Shown piece by piece: positions 14,636-23,483 of a DNA stretch of 23,656 bases. This DNA comes from RGIG6353 sp964650465 (GTDB taxonomy: Bacteria > Bacillota > Clostridia > Oscillospirales > SIG627): positions 1 through 23,656 of the forward strand of contig CAZYTA010000037.1 in assembly GCA_964650465.1 (NCBI GenBank). Direction: 5' to 3'. The stretch's first letter is position 1, and every line of letters begins with the position of its first letter. The notes below the pieces were generated by a model, which was given only the letters and a program-made list of their open reading frames with translations, made no database searches and was not told where the DNA came from. The position numbers were made by a program, and so were the translations under genes.

Positions 14636-17600
14636 ATGGCTGTAGAACTCAATGAAAGAGAACTGAAGTCAGCGGGCTTGAAGAAAAAGCAGCTCGGAAG
14701 AAACATCAGAATGAGTTTCTCGAAAATCGATGAAGCCATCGATATGCCCAACCTTATCGAGGTGCAGAAGAATTCCTATGAGTGGTTTCTCAAGGAAGGA
14801 CTTATGGAGGTGCTTCGCGATGTATCCCCCATTGTGGATTATTCGGGAACGCTTTACATTGATTTTGTTGACTTCACTATCGACAACAATCCCAAATATC
14901 CCGTAGAGGAGTGCAAGGAGCGTGACGTAAACTACGCTTGCCCTCTTAAAGTTAATGTTCGACTGACCAATAAAGCAACTGGAGAAATAAAGGAATCTGT
15001 TGTATACATGGGTGATTTCCCCGTTATGACAGACAACGGTACCTTTGTTATCAACGGTGCGGAGCGTGTTATCGTTTCTCAGATAGTGCGTTCTCCCGGT
15101 ATCTATTACAATATTGAAGTTGACAAGATGGACAAGAAGCTCTATTCCGCAACAGTCATCCCTTACAGAGGTGCATGGCTTGAATATGAGACTGATGTCA
15201 ACGATGTTTTCTATGTAAGAATAGACAAGAACCGTAAGCTTCCCGTTACTGTACTTGTCCGTGCCCTTGCGCGCGAATACAGTGAGTCTGCGGATGTTCT
15301 TGCGCTTTTCGGAAACGATCCTGTTATCAAGCGTACTATTGAAAAGGATCTTATTGACGAGACTGTCAACAATATCAAGAACGATGGTAAGCACACCACT
15401 GCTTATGACGAAGCGCTCAAGGAAATCTACCGCAAGCTCCGTCCCGGCGATCCTCCTCTTGTTGAGAGTGCCGAGAGCCTTCTTCATTCACTTTTCTTTG
15501 ACTCCAAGAAGTACGACATTTCAACTGTCGGACGTTATAAATTCAACAAGAAGCTTGCAGTTTCACGCCGTGTACCCGGAAGAGTACTTTCAAGAGACGC
15601 GGTTGCTCCCTTCACAGGAGAAATACTCTTTGAGAAGGGTGAGAAGCTTGACCGTGCAAAGGGTGAGCTCTTAGAGGCTGCAGGTGTTACCGAGGTTTGG
15701 GTTGAAAGCGAGACAGAGGGAGAGGAAATCAAGATATTCTCCAACGGAATGGTACATCTTGATAAGATTCTTCCCAATGTGGCACAGAAGCTTAACATCA
15801 CCGAAATGGTGGATGCGGCAACTCTTCTTGAAATACTTGAAGAAGCAGAGGGCGAGGATGCTGTCTGCGAGGCTGTAACACGCCGCCGCGATGAGCTTAT
15901 CCCCAAGCACATAACACGCGCTGATATCATTGCTTCAATCAACTATCTTGTGTGCCTTTACCATGATATAGGAACCAAGGATGATATAGACCACCTTGGT
16001 AACAGAAGACTCCGCTCTGTGGGTGAGCTTCTTCAGAATCAGATGCGTATCGGCTTCATGAGAATGGATAAGATAGTCAAGGAAAGAATGACCATTCAGG
16101 ATATGGAAAATACTACTCCTCAGACTCTTATCAATATCAGACCCGTAGTGTCGGCAATCAAGGACTTCTTCGGTTCTTCGCCTCTTTCGCAGTTCATGGA
16201 TCAGGGTAACCCTCTTGGTGAGCTTACTCACAAGAGACGTCTTTCGGCACTCGGTCCCGGCGGTCTTTCACGTGACAGAGCATCCTTTGACGTTCGAGAC
16301 GTACACTATACACAGTACGGAAGAATGTGTCCCATTGAGACCCCCGAAGGTCCCAACATCGGTCTTATTTCGTACCTTTCTACCTTTGCACGTATCAGCC
16401 CCTTCGGATTTATCGAGGCTCCCTACCGCAGAGTAGACAAGGAAACAGGTATTGTTACAAAGGAAGTAAGATATCTTACGGCGGACGAAGAGGATGAATA
16501 TATCGTAGCTCAGGCAAACGAGCCCCTTGACGAAAACGGCAGATTTGTCAACAAGAAGGTAACTGCACGTCAGCGTGAGGAAATCGTTGTAGTTGATGCT
16601 GAAGATATAGATTACATGGACGTTTCCCCCAAGATGGTGGTATCTGTTGCAACTGCATTTATCCCCTTCCTTGAAAACGATGACAACTCCAGAGCGCTCA
16701 TGGGTTCCAACATGCAGAAGCAGGCGGTTCCCCTTATGGTAAACGATTCTCCCATAGTCGGTACCGGTATGGAATACAAGGCGGCGGTTGACTCAGGTGT
16801 TACCGTTCTTGCCAAGAAGGCAGGTATTGTAGAAAAGGTTGCCGCTGATGAGATAGTTATCAGAAACGATGAAGGCATTAAGGATGTCTATAAGCTTATC
16901 AAGTTTAAGCGTACCAACCAGGGTACATGTAATAACCAGCGTCCCATTGTATCAAAGGGTGAGAGAATAGAGGCAGGCGAGGTTATCGCCGACGGTCTTG
17001 CTACTCAGAACGGCGAGGTTGCTCTCGGTAAAAACGCACTCATCGGCTTTGTTACCTGGGAAGGCTACAACTACGAGGACGCCGTTCTTATCAATGAGCG
17101 CCTTGTAAGAGACGATGTTTATACATCAATCCATATAGAAGAGTATTCTCACGAAGCAAGAGACACAAAGCTCGGACCGGAAGAAATTACACGTGAGCTT
17201 CCTTCCGTAGGTCCCGAAGCACTCAAGGACCTTGATGCCGACGGTATTGTACGCATCGGCGCAGAGGTTCATTCGGGAGACATACTTGTAGGTAAGGTTA
17301 CTCCCAAGGGAGAGACCGAGCTTACAGCCGAGGAGAGACTTCTCAGAGCCATTTTCGGTGAAAAGGCAAGAGAAGTAAGAGATACATCTCTCAAGCTTCC
17401 TCACGGCGAAAGCGGTATTATTATCGATGTAAAGGTATATACAAGAGCAAATCAGGATGAGCTTTCTCCCGGTGTAAACAAGGTCGTAAAGGTTTATGTT
17501 GCACAGAAGAGAAAGATATCTGTCGGAGACAAAATGGCGGGCCGTCACGGTAACAAGGGTGTCGTTTCCAGAATACTCCCCTCCGAGGATATGCCCTTCC

Positions 17601-18556
17601 TTCCCGACGGTACTCCTCTTGATATCGTGCTTAACCCTCTGGGTGTTCCTTCCCGAATGAACATCGGACAGGTGCTTGAGGTACATCTCGGTATTGCGGC
17701 ACGCAAGCTCGGATTTAAGATAATGACTCCCGTATTCGACGGAGCAAAAGAGGAAAACATTGCGGAGCTTCAGCGCCTTGCAGGTCTGGACCGTGATGTT
17801 GTTCCCGGTGAAAACGTAGACGGTAAGAATGTTTACGAAGCAATCGAAGAGGACGGACAAAAGATACTTCGCCGTCTCACTCCCGAGGAAAGAGAAGACG
17901 CAGAATATCTTGCAGCCCTTTCCGCAAAGGGTAAGTTTAAGGTAATTGACGGTAAGACGGTTCTTTACGACGGAAGAACAGGTATGCCCTTTGACAACCC
18001 TGTAACCGTTGGTATTATGTACTTCCTCAAGCTCCACCACCTTGTAGACGATAAGATTCATGCACGTTCAACAGGTCCTTACTCACTGGTTACACAGCAG
18101 CCTCTGGGCGGTAAGGCACAGTTTGGCGGTCAGAGATTCGGAGAAATGGAAGTATGGGCACTGGAAGCATACGGTGCGGCATATACACTTCAGGAAATTC
18201 TTACTGTCAAGTCCGACGATATAGTAGGACGTGTAAATGCATTTGAGGCTATAGTTAAGGGTCAGAACATTCCCACACCCGGTATCCCCGAATCCTTCAA
18301 GGTTCTTGTTAAGGAGCTTCAGAGCTTGGGTCTTGACATTCAGGCTCTTGACCATGACGGAAACGAAATTGAGCTTCATGAGAACACAGAGGAAGAAACT
18401 GCAAAGATACGTGCGGCAGAGGACAATATTGACAGCGCCATGATAGGAGAAACCATCAACGATATGGATGACCCTCTTATGGACGACGAGTACCAGGACG
18501 TTTATGAGTCCTCGGATGACTCGGATGAAGAAATTTTCGACGATGACGAAATATAA
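14636..18556 (+). CDS. rpoB: RNA polymerase beta subunit
   Basis: This 1306-aa protein is the beta subunit of the transcribing core enzyme. The rifampicin region SSPLSQFMDQGNPLGELTHK is intact: Asp522, His532 and Ser537 correspond to E. coli D516, H526 and S531, so target-based resistance is not predicted. CPIETPEGPNIGLI, GSNMQKQAVPLM, KISVGDKMAGRHGNKGVVS and the C-terminal clamp region GGQRFGEMEVWALEAYGA are all present. It is longer than the ~1190-aa Bacillus protein, partly because of an acidic tail (DSDEEIFDDDEI). The ribosome binding site is GGAGAGTGAT with a slightly long gap to ATG. rpoC follows after 19 bp. Unusually, ribosomal genes rplJ/rplL are not upstream; sugar-metabolism genes are. 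Confidence 0.99.
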   Translation: MAVELNERELKSAGLKKKQLGRNIRMSFSKIDEAIDMPNLIEVQKNSYEWFLKEGLMEVLRDVSPIVDYSGTLYIDFVDFTIDNNPKYPVEECKERDVNYACPLKVNVRLTNKATGEIKESVVYMGDFPVMTDNGTFVINGAERVIVSQIVRSPGIYYNIEVDKMDKKLYSATVIPYRGAWLEYETDVNDVFYVRIDKNRKLPVTVLVRALAREYSESADVLALFGNDPVIKRTIEKDLIDETVNNIKNDGKHTTAYDEALKEIYRKLRPGDPPLVESAESLLHSLFFDSKKYDISTVGRYKFNKKLAVSRRVPGRVLSRDAVAPFTGEILFEKGEKLDRAKGELLEAAGVTEVWVESETEGEEIKIFSNGMVHLDKILPNVAQKLNITEMVDAATLLEILEEAEGEDAVCEAVTRRRDELIPKHITRADIIASINYLVCLYHDIGTKDDIDHLGNRRLRSVGELLQNQMRIGFMRMDKIVKERMTIQDMENTTPQTLINIRPVVSAIKDFFGSSPLSQFMDQGNPLGELTHKRRLSALGPGGLSRDRASFDVRDVHYTQYGRMCPIETPEGPNIGLISYLSTFARISPFGFIEAPYRRVDKETGIVTKEVRYLTADEEDEYIVAQANEPLDENGRFVNKKVTARQREEIVVVDAEDIDYMDVSPKMVVSVATAFIPFLENDDNSRALMGSNMQKQAVPLMVNDSPIVGTGMEYKAAVDSGVTVLAKKAGIVEKVAADEIVIRNDEGIKDVYKLIKFKRTNQGTCNNQRPIVSKGERIEAGEVIADGLATQNGEVALGKNALIGFVTWEGYNYEDAVLINERLVRDDVYTSIHIEEYSHEARDTKLGPEEITRELPSVGPEALKDLDADGIVRIGAEVHSGDILVGKVTPKGETELTAEERLLRAIFGEKAREVRDTSLKLPHGESGIIIDVKVYTRANQDELSPGVNKVVKVYVAQKRKISVGDKMAGRHGNKGVVSRILPSEDMPFLPDGTPLDIVLNPLGVPSRMNIGQVLEVHLGIAARKLGFKIMTPVFDGAKEENIAELQRLAGLDRDVVPGENVDGKNVYEAIEEDGQKILRRLTPEEREDAEYLAALSAKGKFKVIDGKTVLYDGRTGMPFDNPVTVGIMYFLKLHHLVDDKIHARSTGPYSLVTQQPLGGKAQFGGQRFGEMEVWALEAYGAAYTLQEILTVKSDDIVGRVNAFEAIVKGQNIPTPGIPESFKVLVKELQSLGLDIQALDHDGNEIELHENTEEETAKIRAAEDNIDSAMIGETINDMDDPLMDDEYQDVYESSDDSDEEIFDDDEI

Positions 18557-18575
18557 AAGAGGAGGAGAATAGGTA

Positions 18576-21500
18576 ATGGATAATAAAGAATTTGCCAAAA
18601 TCAAAATAGGTCTTGCTTCTCCCGAAATGATTCGCTCGTGGTCACACGGCGAGGTCACAAAACCCGAAACAATCAACTACAGAACACTGAAGCCCGAGCG
18701 TGAAGGTCTTTTCTGTGAGAAGATTTTCGGTCCTACAAAGGACTGGGAGTGTTACTGCGGTAAATACAAAAAGGTAAGATATCTCGGTAAGGTCTGCGAA
18801 AAGTGCGGAGTTGAGATAACTACAAAGAAGGTAAGACGTGAACGTATGGGACACATAGAGCTTGCCGCTCCTGTTTCTCATATCTGGTATTTCAGAGCTA
18901 TTCCTTCAAGAATGGGTCTCCTTCTTGATATTTCACCCAAGCAGCTTGAAAAGGTGCTTTACTTTGCACAGTATATAGTTACAGACCCCAAGGCTACTTC
19001 ACTCCAGAAGATGCAGGTACTGGAGGAGAAGGACTACCGTGAGGCAATGGAGAAGTTCGAGGGACAGTTTGAGGCAGGAATGGGTGCTGAAGCCATTCAG
19101 AAGCTTCTTGCCGATATGGACCTTGAAAAGACAGCAGAGGAGCTCAAGATTGAGCTTGCTACTGCTACAGGTCAGAAGAGAGCAAGGGTTGTAAAGAGAC
19201 TTGAAGTAGTTGAAGCATTCAGACTCTCAGGCAACAAGCCCGAATGGATGATACTCAACGTACTTCCCGTTATTCCTCCCGAAATCAGACCTATGGTGCA
19301 GCTGGACGGCGGCAGATTTGCCACCTCCGACCTTAATGACCTTTACAGAAGGGTTATTAACCGTAACAACCGTCTCAAGAAGCTTCTTGAAATGAAGGCT
19401 CCCGAGATAATCATAAAAAATGAAAAGCGTATGCTTCAGGAGGCTGTTGATGCACTTATCGACAACGGCAGAAGAGGCAGACCCGTAACAGGACCCAACA
19501 ACCGTGCTCTTAAATCTCTTTCCGAGATGCTCAGAGGTAAGCAGGGACGTTTCCGTCAGAATCTGCTGGGTAAGCGTGTTGACTACTCGGGACGTTCTGT
19601 TATCGTTGTAGGACCCGAGCTTAAAATATATCAGTGCGGTCTTCCCAAGGAAATGGCGCTGGAGCTTTTCAAGCCCTTTGTTATGAAGAGACTTGTTGAA
19701 ACAGGCAAGTCTACCAACATAAAGGATGCAAAGAAGAAGGTAGAGCATCAGATGACCGAGGTTTGGGACGCACTTGAAATAGTTATCAAGGAGCATCCCG
19801 TACTCCTTAACCGAGCTCCCACACTTCACAGACTTTCAATTCAGGCATTCGAGCCCATACTTGTTGAGGGACGTGCTATCAAGCTTCACCCCCTTGTATG
19901 TTCTGCGTTCAACGCCGACTTCGACGGCGACCAGATGCCTGTACACGTGCCTCTTTCCAGCGAGGCACAGGCAGAAGCAAGATTCCTCATGCTCTCTGCA
20001 AATAACCTTCTCAAGCCCGCAAACGGACGTGCAGTTGCTGTTCCTACACAGGATATGGTACTGGGCTCCTACTACCTGACCTATGAAAAGGAAGGGGAGA
20101 AGGGTGCGGGAAATGTATATCGCGATTTCAATGAAGCCAATATGGCTTATGAGAACGGATACCTTGGACTTCATGCACCTATCAAGATTCGTACAGAGCG
20201 TGAGTTCAACGGTCAGAAGGTTACAGGTCTTGTTTCCTGTACTCTCGGTAGATTTATATTCAACAGCGTAATCCCCCAGAATCTTCACTTCGTTGAAAGA
20301 AACACTCTTGAGGATGCTTTTGTACTTGAAGTAAATCACGTTGTAAAGAAGGATGACCTGGGTAACATTATCGATGCTTCCATCAAGTATTGCGGCATTG
20401 CGAGAACATCAAAGCTTCTTGACGATATCAAGGCGATGGGCTTTAAGTACTCAACAAAGGGCGCTATCACCATTTCGGTATCAGATATGACCGTTCCTCC
20501 CGCAAAGAAGGATATTCTTAAGGAAGCCGATGCAAAGGTTGATTATATCACCAAGCTTTACCGCAAGGGTATGGCAACAGACGAGGAAAGAAGAAGTGCC
20601 GTTATCAAGACATGGGAGGTTGCTACCAATGATGTCGCTAAGGCTCTTCAGGATAACCTTGATAAATTCAATCCCATATTCATGATGGCTGACTCCGGTG
20701 CGAGAGGTTCAATCAAGCAGATAAGACAGCTTGCAGGTATGCGTGGTCTTATGGCTACTGCCTCGGGACGTACTCTGGAAATCCCCATTAAGGCGAATTT
20801 CCGTGAAGGCTTGACAATACTGGAATATTTCACCGCCGCAAGAGGTGCCCGTAAGGGTCTTGCCGATACAGCGCTTCGTACTGCTGACTCGGGTTACCTG
20901 ACAAGACGTCTTGTTGACGTTGCTCAGCAGGTTATCATCCGTCAGATAGATTGCGGAGATACAAGAGGTGCTTATATTACAGAGATAAGAGAGGGTAACG
21001 AGCTTATCGAGCCCTTGAAGGTAAGAATAGTCGGAAGATATATTATCGGCGACTTTGCCGATAAGGACGGCAATATCATAGCACGTGACGGCGACCTTAT
21101 TTCCGAGGAGCAGTCAATAGCTATTCAGAATGCTGTCAATGCAATGAGTGACGAGGATAAGAAGGCATTTGAAGGCATTCACATCCGTTCAATCCTCAAC
21201 TGCCGTTCAAAGCACGGTATCTGTGCACGTTGTTACGGTGCGGACATGGCATCAGGCAAGCAGGTTAATATCGGTGAAGCTGTAGGTATTCTTGCCGCGC
21301 AGTCCATCGGTGAGCCCGGTACACAGCTTACCATGAGAACCTTCCATACAGGCGGTATCGCCGGAGGAGATATTACTCAGGGTCTTCCCAGAGTTGAAGA
21401 GCTCTTTGAGGCACGCCGTCCCAAGAAGACAGCAATTATTGCTGAAATCGACGGTAAGATAATCATTGACAATAGCAAGAAGAACAGACTTATCATAAGA

Positions 21501-22145
21501 AATGACGTAACAGGTGAGGAGAAGTCATATCCCGTTGCGATGTCCGCAAGAATTCTTGCCGAGGACGGAGATTATGTAGTTCACGGACAGAGACTGACAG
21601 AGGGTACACTCTTCCCCACAGATGTTGCAAGAATTCAGGGTATGGATGCTGTTTACAGCTATATTATACGTGAAGTACAGAAGGTTTACTGTCTCCAGAG
21701 CGTTGATATCAGCGATAAGCACATCGAGGTAATTGCCCGTCAGATGACAAGAAAAGCAAGAGTTGACGATGCAGGTGATACAAATCTTATTGCAGGCGCT
21801 CTTGTTGATGTATCCGAGATTATCACGGCTAACGAAGAAATAGAAGCAAGAATTACAGCAGGCGAGCAGATGCTCCGCACAGCTACCTATACTCCTATAC
21901 TTCAGGGTATTACAAAGGCTTCTCTTTCAACAGAGTCATTCCTGTCGGCAGCATCCTTCCAGGAGACCACAAAGGTTCTTACCGAGGCTGCTATCCAGGG
22001 CAAGATCGACCCGCTTCTCGGCTTGAAGGAAAATGTTATTATCGGTAAGCTCATTCCTGCAGGTACAGGTCTCAATATCTATCGTGATATTGAAGTAAAG
22101 CCCAACGATGTAATTGTTCCTGCAACAAGCGCAGAGCAATTCTAA
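18576..22145 (+). CDS. rpoC: RNA polymerase beta' subunit
   Basis: This 1189-aa protein is the short Firmicutes form. The N-terminal zinc ribbon uses Cys59, Cys61, Cys74 and Cys77. The catalytic magnesium loop NADFDGDQ gives Asp448, Asp450 and Asp452. The second zinc site is Cys793, Cys876, Cys883 and Cys886. The trigger-loop helix GTQLTMRTFHTGG is intact. Two differences from the sequences I know stand out: Pro455 follows QM where Ala is usual (QMPVHVPLS), and the start of the bridge helix reads FTAARGARKG in place of the common FISTHGARKG, so the His777 position of E. coli is Arg756. GGAGGAG (18561-18567) supports the ATG. It is in an operon with rpoB. Confidence 0.99.
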   Translation: MDNKEFAKIKIGLASPEMIRSWSHGEVTKPETINYRTLKPEREGLFCEKIFGPTKDWECYCGKYKKVRYLGKVCEKCGVEITTKKVRRERMGHIELAAPVSHIWYFRAIPSRMGLLLDISPKQLEKVLYFAQYIVTDPKATSLQKMQVLEEKDYREAMEKFEGQFEAGMGAEAIQKLLADMDLEKTAEELKIELATATGQKRARVVKRLEVVEAFRLSGNKPEWMILNVLPVIPPEIRPMVQLDGGRFATSDLNDLYRRVINRNNRLKKLLEMKAPEIIIKNEKRMLQEAVDALIDNGRRGRPVTGPNNRALKSLSEMLRGKQGRFRQNLLGKRVDYSGRSVIVVGPELKIYQCGLPKEMALELFKPFVMKRLVETGKSTNIKDAKKKVEHQMTEVWDALEIVIKEHPVLLNRAPTLHRLSIQAFEPILVEGRAIKLHPLVCSAFNADFDGDQMPVHVPLSSEAQAEARFLMLSANNLLKPANGRAVAVPTQDMVLGSYYLTYEKEGEKGAGNVYRDFNEANMAYENGYLGLHAPIKIRTEREFNGQKVTGLVSCTLGRFIFNSVIPQNLHFVERNTLEDAFVLEVNHVVKKDDLGNIIDASIKYCGIARTSKLLDDIKAMGFKYSTKGAITISVSDMTVPPAKKDILKEADAKVDYITKLYRKGMATDEERRSAVIKTWEVATNDVAKALQDNLDKFNPIFMMADSGARGSIKQIRQLAGMRGLMATASGRTLEIPIKANFREGLTILEYFTAARGARKGLADTALRTADSGYLTRRLVDVAQQVIIRQIDCGDTRGAYITEIREGNELIEPLKVRIVGRYIIGDFADKDGNIIARDGDLISEEQSIAIQNAVNAMSDEDKKAFEGIHIRSILNCRSKHGICARCYGADMASGKQVNIGEAVGILAAQSIGEPGTQLTMRTFHTGGIAGGDITQGLPRVEELFEARRPKKTAIIAEIDGKIIIDNSKKNRLIIRNDVTGEEKSYPVAMSARILAEDGDYVVHGQRLTEGTLFPTDVARIQGMDAVYSYIIREVQKVYCLQSVDISDKHIEVIARQMTRKARVDDAGDTNLIAGALVDVSEIITANEEIEARITAGEQMLRTATYTPILQGITKASLSTESFLSAASFQETTKVLTEAAIQGKIDPLLGLKENVIIGKLIPAGTGLNIYRDIEVKPNDVIVPATSAEQF

Positions 22146-22216
22146 CAATGCAAAACGTAAAAAACTCTTCATGTTTTGTGCAAAACGCTGAATTTTAAAT
22201 GAATTTTATATTATGA

Positions 22217-22245
22217 TTGACTTTTAAAATGCAATAATGTAAAAT
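22217..22245 (+). promoter_or_regulatory. Promoter of the rpsL-rpsG-fusA operon
   Basis: TTGACT (22217-22222) and TAAAAT (22240-22245) have a 17-bp spacer in the AT-rich gap after rpoC. The start would be near 22252, giving a leader of about 110 nt. Confidence 0.65.
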
Positions 22246-22289
22246 ATATTAGTAATTCTGCGCAATTGTGCAATTAAAAAGTTAGAAAT

Positions 22290-22326
22290 ACCGTATCTCG
22301 CAGGGGAATACTCTGCGAGTGTCGGT
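22290..22326 (+). other. Leader hairpin ahead of rpsL
   Basis: ACCG (22290-22293) and CTCGCAG (22297-22303) pair with CTGCGAG (22313-22319) and CGGT (22323-22326). A symmetric three-by-three internal loop (TAT/TGT) divides the stem, and the apical loop is GGGAATACT. It has no U-run, so it is not a terminator. It sits about 25 nt before the AAAGGAGG site of rpsL and could be a protein-binding or stability element. Confidence 0.5.
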
Positions 22327-22363
22327 GTGTCTATATAAAAATCTGGACAAAGGAGGAAAAAGA

Positions 22364-22786
22364 ATGCCGACATTTAACCAGCTTGTCAGACACGGTCGTG
22401 AACAGGTTGCTTACAAGTCAAAGTCACCTGCTCTTCAGACAGGTATCAACACACTTAAGAAAGAAGCAACAAATGTTCCTTCCCCTCAAAAGCGCGGTGT
22501 GTGCACCAAGGTTACGACAAAGACACCTAAGAAGCCTAACTCAGCTCTTCGTAAGATTGCCAGAGTAAGACTTACAAACGGACAGGAAGTTACAGCTTAC
22601 ATCCCCGGTATCGGTCACAACATTCAGGAGCACTCAGTCGTAATGATCAGAGGCGGAAGAGTTAAGGACCTTCCCGGTGTACGTTATCACATTATCCGTG
22701 GTACACTTGATACACAGGGTGTGGCTAACAGAAACCAGTCACGCTCCAAGTACGGAGCAAAGAAGGCAAAGGCAGCTAAGAAGTAA
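22364..22786 (+). CDS. rpsL: 30S ribosomal protein S12
   Basis: This 140-aa decoding-centre protein starts MPTFNQLVRHGRE. The conserved loops TPKKPNSALRK (with Lys56 and Lys57) and GGRVKDLPGVRYH are both wild type, so streptomycin resistance through the common lysine changes is not predicted. It is longer than E. coli S12 by extra residues in the N-terminal segment (about 20-40), as is usual in Firmicutes. The ATG at 22364 has AAAGGAGGAAAAAG upstream; an in-frame upstream GTG at 22319 would begin inside the leader hairpin and lacks family support. Confidence 0.98.
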   Translation: MPTFNQLVRHGREQVAYKSKSPALQTGINTLKKEATNVPSPQKRGVCTKVTTKTPKKPNSALRKIARVRLTNGQEVTAYIPGIGHNIQEHSVVMIRGGRVKDLPGVRYHIIRGTLDTQGVANRNQSRSKYGAKKAKAAKK

Positions 22787-22826
22787 GCCTTTACCAATGA
22801 CCTGACACAGACAACTAATACAGCTT

Positions 22827-22884
22827 GTGCTTGAAAAACAAACGGCATGCTTTTTCATATATATCATGAAGTTTGATCAAGCAC
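22827..22884 (+). other. Long hairpin in the rpsL-rpsG spacer, possible S7 autoregulatory site
   Basis: GTGCTTGA (22827-22834) pairs with TCAAGCAC (22877-22884). Inside are AAAC (22836-22839) with GTTT (22871-22874) and TTCAT (22854-22858) with ATGAA (22866-22870). It occupies the middle of a 160-nt spacer upstream of the rpsG ribosome binding site. In E. coli, S7 binds the equivalent spacer to repress its own translation; here that role is inferred from position. Confidence 0.45.
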
Positions 22885-22946
22885 TTACGGGGCAGACAGA
22901 CTGCACCGAGTACCGCTGATATCATTTTATGAAGGAGGGAAGTTCA

Positions 22947-23417
22947 GTGCCAAGAAGAGGTCAAATTTCAAAAAGAGACGTTCTGCCGGATCCTATATAC
23001 GGTTCCAAGCTTGTTACAAAGCTTGTAAACAATATTATGCTGGACGGCAAGAAGGGTATTGCACAGGGTATCGTTTACGATGCATTTGAAATTGTGCAAG
23101 CCAAGACAGGAGAGAATCCTCTCGAAACATTCCAGAAGGCTCTTGAGAACATCATGCCCACTCTCGAAGTTAAGGCTCGCAGAGTAGGTGGTTCAACCTA
23201 TCAGGTTCCCATGGAAGTAAGACCTGAGAGAAGACAGACACTCGGTCTCAGATGGCTCATCACTTATTCAAGAGCAAGAGGCGAGAGAACAATGGCTGAA
23301 AGACTCGCAGGCGAAATTATGGATGCTATCAACAATACAGGTAGCTCTGTAAAGAAGAAGGAAGACACACACAAGATGGCAGAAGCCAACAAGGCTTTCT
23401 CTCATTTCAAGTGGTAA
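22947..23417 (+). CDS. rpsG: 30S ribosomal protein S7
   Basis: This 156-aa protein, the usual Firmicutes length, nucleates the 30S head by binding 16S rRNA. The start is PRRGQISKRDVLPDPIYGSKLVTKL. The central RRVGGSTYQVPMEV, RRQTLGLRWL and the C-terminal HKMAEANKAFSHFKW are typical. The GTG at 22947 is chosen because GAAGGAGGGAAG lies just before it and the family begins at PRRG; the in-frame ATG at 22929 overlaps that site. Confidence 0.98.
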   Translation: MPRRGQISKRDVLPDPIYGSKLVTKLVNNIMLDGKKGIAQGIVYDAFEIVQAKTGENPLETFQKALENIMPTLEVKARRVGGSTYQVPMEVRPERRQTLGLRWLITYSRARGERTMAERLAGEIMDAINNTGSSVKKKEDTHKMAEANKAFSHFKW

Positions 23418-23457
23418 TTTCCGTTTTTCCGTTTATAATTACAAAAATCGGAAATTA
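23415..23457 (+). other. Hairpin across the rpsG stop codon
   Basis: TAATTTCCG (23415-23423, starting with the rpsG stop) pairs with CGGAAATTA (23449-23457). The loop is 25 nt and is A/T-rich. No U-tract follows, so full termination before fusA is unlikely; partial attenuation or transcript stabilisation is possible. Confidence 0.35.
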
Positions 23458-23483
23458 TTAAAAATATTGAAAGGAGAAATAAA

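Noticed and set aside
17126..18061. Long minus-strand open frame (311 codons) within rpoB; similar ones inside mfd (5422-6258), the second PrsA-like gene (8361-9077) and rpoC (19227-19829)
   Set aside because: They are antisense to well-recognised conserved genes, match no family and arise from codon bias of the sense gene.
23434..23439. TATAAT as a promoter for fusA
   Set aside because: No -35-like box occurs 16-18 bp upstream (GTGGTA), and the gene is in the normal str operon order.
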